Assembly (NCBI GenBank): GCA_964058845.1
Contig: CAXKVR010000384.1
Span: forward strand, 1 to 10,000
DNA: 10,000 nucleotides
Origin: Carex sylvatica
Lineage: Eukaryota > Streptophyta > Magnoliopsida > Poales > Cyperaceae
Direction of reading: 5' to 3'
Shown: piece after piece, positions 6,242 to 10,000 of the stretch
Layout of the letters: each line of letters opens with the position of its first letter
How positions within the stretch are numbered: position 1 is the first letter of the stretch
Position numbers and translations under genes: made by a program
Notes under the pieces: model-generated
Seen by the model: the letters and a program-made list of their open reading frames with translations, nothing else
The model's database searches: none
Told to the model about the DNA's origin: nothing

Positions 6242-7977
6242 TGGACTGTTTTCGGGCCATTTTTCCCCCACGCTTGGCCGAATCCGCTTAGTTTTCCCAA
6301 CGCTTGGCTGCATCCGCTTAGTTTTCCACCGCTGGACTGTTTTCGGGTCATTTTTTCCCAACGCGTGCCCGCTTGCGCTTAGTTTTTGCCCCGCTGGGCT
6401 GTTTTCGGGCCATTTTTGCCCAACGCTTGGCCGAATCCGCTTAGTTTTCCCAACGCTTGGCTGCATCCGCTTAGTTTTCCACCGCTGGACTGTTTTCGGG
6501 TCATTTTTTCCCAACGCGTGCCCGCTTGCGCTTAGTTTTTGCCCCGCTGGGCTGTTTTCGGGCCATTTTTGCCCAACGCTTGGCCGAATCCGCTTAGTTT
6601 TCCCAACGCTTGGCTGGATCCGCTTAGTTTTCCACCGCTGGACTGTTTTCGGGTCATTTTTGCCTAATGCGTGCCCGCTTGCGCTTACTTTTGGCCCCGC
6701 TGGGCTGTTTTCGGGCCATTTTTTCCCAACGCTTGGCCGAATCCGCTTAGTTTTCCCAACGCTTGGCTGCATCCGCTTAGTTTTCCACCGCTGGACTGTT
6801 TTCGGGTCATTTTTTCCCAACGCGTGCCCGCTTGCGCTTACTTTTTGCCCCGCTTGGCTGTTTTCGGGCCAATTTTTCCCAACGCTTGGCCGAATCCGCT
6901 TAGTTTTCCCAACGCTTGGCTGCATCCGCTTAGTTTTCCACCGCTGGACTGTTTTTGGGTCATTTTTTCCCAACGCGTGCCCGCTTGCGCTTAGTTTTGG
7001 CCCCGCTGGGCTGTTTTCGGGCCAATTTTTCCCAACGCTTGGCCGAATCCGCTTAGTTTTCCCAACGCTTGGCTGCATCCGCTTAGTTTTCCACCGCTGG
7101 ACTGTTTTCGGGTCATTTTTGCCCAACGCGTGCCCGCTTGCGCTTACTTTTTGCCCCACTGGGCTGTTTTCGGGCCATTTTTCCCCCACGCTTGGCCGAA
7201 TCCGCTTAGTTTTCCCAACGCTTGGCTGCATCCGCTTAGTTTTCCACCGCTGGACTGTTTTCGGGTCATTTTTTCCCAACGCGTGCCCGCTTGCGCTTAG
7301 TTTTTGCCCCGCTGGGCTGTTTTCGGGCCATTTTTGCCCAACGCTTGGCCGAATCCGCTTAGTTTTCCCAACGCTTGGCTGCATCCGCTTAGTTTTCCAC
7401 CGCTGGACTGTTTTCGGGTCATTTTTTCCCAACGCGTGCCCGCTTGCGCTTACTTTTTGCCCCGCTGGGCTGTTTTCGGGCCATTTTTGCCCAACGCTTG
7501 GCTGTATCCGCTTAGTTTTCCACCGCTGGACTGTTTTCGGGTCATTTTTGCCTAATGCGTGCCCGCTTGCGCTTACTTTTTGCCCCGCTTGGCTGTTTTC
7601 GGGCCATTTTTTCCCAACGCTTGGCCGAATCCGCTTAGTTTTCCCAACGCTTGGCTGCATCCGCTTAGTTTTCCACCGCTGGACTGTTTTCGGGTCATTT
7701 TTTCCCAACGCGTGCCCGCTTGCGCTTACTTTTTGCCCCGCTTGGCTGTTTTCGGGCCAATTTTTCCCAACGCTTGGCCGAATCCGCTTACTTTTTGCCC
7801 CGCTGGGCTGTTTTCGGGCCATTTTTCCCCAACGCTTGGCCGAATCCGCTTAGTTTTCCCAACGCTTGGCTGCATCCGCTTAGTTTTCCACCGCTGGACT
7901 GTTTTCGGGTCATTTTTTCCCAACGCTTGCCCGCTTGCGCTTAGTTTTTGCCCCGCTGGAGTGTTTTCGGGCCATTT
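6242..7977 (+). repeat. Satellite array 3 (copy of 1881-3612)
   Basis: The array starts abruptly in the middle of a beta monomer (tggactgttttcggg) and from 6246 repeats 1881-3612 at an offset of 4365 bp. It includes the ggatcc unit (6616-6621), the extra unit, the shortened unit (7428-7549) and the C/A chimera (7766-7796). I find one difference in this part: c at 7202 against g at 2837. Confidence 0.96.
7428..7549 (+). repeat. Shortened satellite unit, second copy
   Basis: Same four-monomer unit as at 3063-3184, inherited through the 4365-bp duplication. Its presence in both copies shows that the deletion came before the duplication. Confidence 0.9.
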
Positions 7978-8481
7978 CGGGCACCAGCGAGGGCACCGAC
8001 GGGGCCATGTACACCCATGGGCATGTACATGAGGGGGCACCCCTTTTGAAAATCATGCCCCCCTATAGGGGAATATGCATTTTGAGGCTCTAGCCACCCC
8101 AAGGGTTACCAACCTTGAAAATCCCCCATGTAAAATTCTCTCATGTCAAAAATACAAAAAAATTTCAAAAAATCTGAAAAAATTTTAAAAATCCAAAAAT
8201 TTTCAAAAAATCAAAAAAATTTCAAAATTTTCAAAAATTCAAAAAAAAATTCGAATTTTCAAAAAAATTTCAAAAATTCAAAAAAATTCAAAAATTCAAA
8301 AAAACTTCAAAATTTTCAAAAATTCCAAAAAACTTCAAAATTTTCAAAAAATTCAAAAAAATTTCGAATTTTCCAAAAAAATTTCAAAAATTCAAAAAAA
8401 TTCAAAAATTCAAAAATTCAAAAAAACTTCAAATTTTTCAAAAATTTTCAAAAATTTCGAATTTTCCAAAATTTTCCAAAA
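7978..8481. other. Spacer 1, copy 2
   Basis: No difference from 3613-4116 is visible to me, including the inverted repeat (8006-8031), the 12-bp palindrome (8060-8071) and the A-rich tract with its internal repeats (about 8144-8481). Identity over simple-sequence runs, which normally change length quickly, indicates a very recent copying event or an assembly artefact. Confidence 0.93.
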
Positions 8482-10000
8482 TTTCGGGTCATTTTTTCCC
8501 AGCGCTTGGCCGAATCCGCTTACTTTTTGCCCCGCTGGGCTGTTTTCGGGCCATTTTTAAGGCTCGCTTGCCCGATTCCGCTTAGTTTTCCCAACGCTTG
8601 GCTGCATCCGCTTAGTTTTCCACCGCTGGACTGTTTTCGGGTCATTTTTTCCCAACGCGTGCCCGCTTGCGCTTACTTTTTGCCCCGCTGGGCTGTTTTC
8701 GGGCCATTTTTCCCCAACGCTTGGCCGAATCCGCTTAGTTTTCCCAACGCTTGGCTGCATCCGCTTAGTTTTCCACCGCTGGACTGTTTTCGGGTCATTT
8801 TTTCCCAACGCGTGCCCGCTTGCGCTTACTTTTTGCCCCGCTTGGCTGTTTTCGGGCCAATTTTTCCCAACGCTTGGCCGAATCCGCTTAGTTTTCCCAA
8901 CGCTTGGCTGCATCCGCTTAGTTTTCCACCGCTGGACTGTTTTCGGGTCATTTTTTCCCAACGCCTGCCCGCTTGCGCTTAGTTTTTGCCCCGCTGGGCT
9001 GTTTTCGGGCCATTTTTTCCCAACGCTTGGCCGAATCCGCTTAGTTTTCCCAACGCTTGGCTGCATCCGCTTAGTTTTCCACCGCTGGACTGTTTTCGGG
9101 TCATTTTTGCCCAACGCTTGGCCGAATCCGCTTAGTTTTTGCCCCGCTGGGCTGTTTTCGGGCCATTTTTCCCCAACGCTTGGCCGAATCCGCTTAGTTT
9201 TCCCAACGCTTGGCTGCATCCGCTTAGTTTTCCACCACAGGACTGTTTTCGGGTCATTTTTGCCCAACGCGTGCCCGCTTGCGCTTACTTTTTGCCCCGC
9301 TTGGCTGTTTTCGGGCCATTTTTTCCCAACGCTTGGCCGAATCCGCTTAGTTTTCCCAACGCTTGGCTGTATCCGCTTAGTTTTCCACCGCTGGACTGTT
9401 TTCGGGTCATTTTTTCCCAACGCGTGCCCGCTTGCGCTTACTTTTTGCCCCGCTTGGCTGTTTTCGGGCCATTTTTTCCCAACGCTTGGCCGAATCCGCT
9501 TAGTTTTCCCAACGCTTGGCTGCATCCGCTTAGTTCTCCACCGCTGGACTGTTTTCGGGTCATTTTTTCCCAACGCGTGCCCGCTTGCGCTTAGTTTTTG
9601 CCCCGCTTGGCTGTTTTCGGGCCATTTTTTCCCAACGCTTGGCCGAATCCGCTTAGTTTTCCCAACGCTTGGCTGTATCCGCTTAGTTTTCCACCGCTGG
9701 ACTGTTTTCGGGTCATTTTTGCCCAACGCTTGGCCGAATCCGCTTACTTTTTGCCCCGCTGGGCTGTTTTCGGGCCATTTTTCCCCAACGCTTGGCCGAA
9801 TCCGCTTAGTTTTCCCAACGCTTGGCTGCATCCGCTTAGTTTTCCACCACAGGACTGTTTTCGGGTCATTTTTGCCCAACGCGTGCCCGCTTGCGCTTAC
9901 TTTTTGCCCCGCTTGGCTGTTTTCGGGCCATTTTTTCCCAACGCTTGGCCGAATCCGCTTAGTTTTCCCAACGCTTGGCTGTATCCGCTTAGTTTTCCAC
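8482..10000 (+). repeat. Satellite array 4 (copy of 4117-5635)
   Basis: This repeats array 2 at an offset of 4365 bp and runs off the right edge. It starts with the E tail, C/A chimera, B and divergent monomer (8559-8589) seen at the start of array 2. Four single-base differences from array 2 are found, all between 9523 and 9676. Confidence 0.96.

Larger units (their letters stand above)
1881..6245 (+). repeat. 4365-bp macro-repeat, copy 1
   Basis: Positions 1881-5635 match 6246-10000 base for base, apart from five substitutions and no gap. The right border at 6245 assumes a tandem duplication, in which case spacer 2 is the last part of the unit. The part 5636-6245 has no partner inside the window. 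The left border falls in ctgttttcgggcca, a sequence shared by very many monomers, so the exact breakpoint cannot be fixed. Confidence 0.85.
6246..10000 (+). repeat. 4365-bp macro-repeat, copy 2 (incomplete, runs off right edge)
   Basis: This is 3755 bases of the second copy. The differences from copy 1 are 7202 (c for g), 9523 (c for t), 9608 (t for g), 9675 (g for a) and 9676 (t for c). Its left border abuts spacer 2, whereas the corresponding place in copy 1 (1880) is inside continuous satellite, so this end of the duplication lies in the window. Confidence 0.93.

Noticed and set aside
6176..7822. A 548-codon open frame on the - strand (and similar ones at 4192-5208 and 8557-9879)
   Set aside because: These are the reverse strand of the same satellite, and they overlap the + strand frames almost completely. 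The residues outside the array come from spacer sequence and show no domain.

Overview
The window is satellite-type DNA with no recognisable gene, RNA gene, mobile-element coding region or CRISPR array. It is almost entirely a head-to-tail array of a 153-bp unit, always in the same orientation, interrupted by two kinds of non-array spacer. The unit is itself five related monomers of about 30 bp (A-B-C-D-E), each ending in a run of T. This points to eukaryotic heterochromatin (centromeric, pericentromeric, subtelomeric or an rDNA-spacer-like locus). A plant is my best guess from the general look of the satellite and the A/T-rich spacers, but nothing in the window proves the lineage.

Layout. 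Array 1 (1-3612) holds a two-copy 612-bp higher-order repeat (1-1217), then a domain built on five- and six-unit periods of 765 and 918 bp (1227-3062), then a shortened unit and a chimeric unit. Spacer 1 (3613-4116) is a short mixed-sequence block with palindromes followed by about 340 bp of A-rich, G-poor simple sequence. Array 2 (4117-5968) is opened and closed by the same divergent monomer. Spacer 2 (5969-6241) is unrelated A/T-rich and mixed sequence. Array 3 (6242-7977), a second spacer 1 (7978-8481) and array 4 (8482-10000) complete the window.

The largest structure is a direct duplication with an offset of 4365 bp. Positions 1881-5635 reappear at 6246-10000, spacer 1 included, and I find only five single-base differences. 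If it is a tandem duplication, the unit is 1881-6245 and a second spacer 2 should lie just past the window, at about 10334-10606.

Nested periods of about 30, 153, 612/765/918 and 4365 bp, chimeric monomers at domain borders and near-perfect identity between copies are what repeated unequal exchange and gene conversion leave behind. The long open frames on both strands follow from a unit length that is a multiple of three (51 codons). I do not read them as genes.
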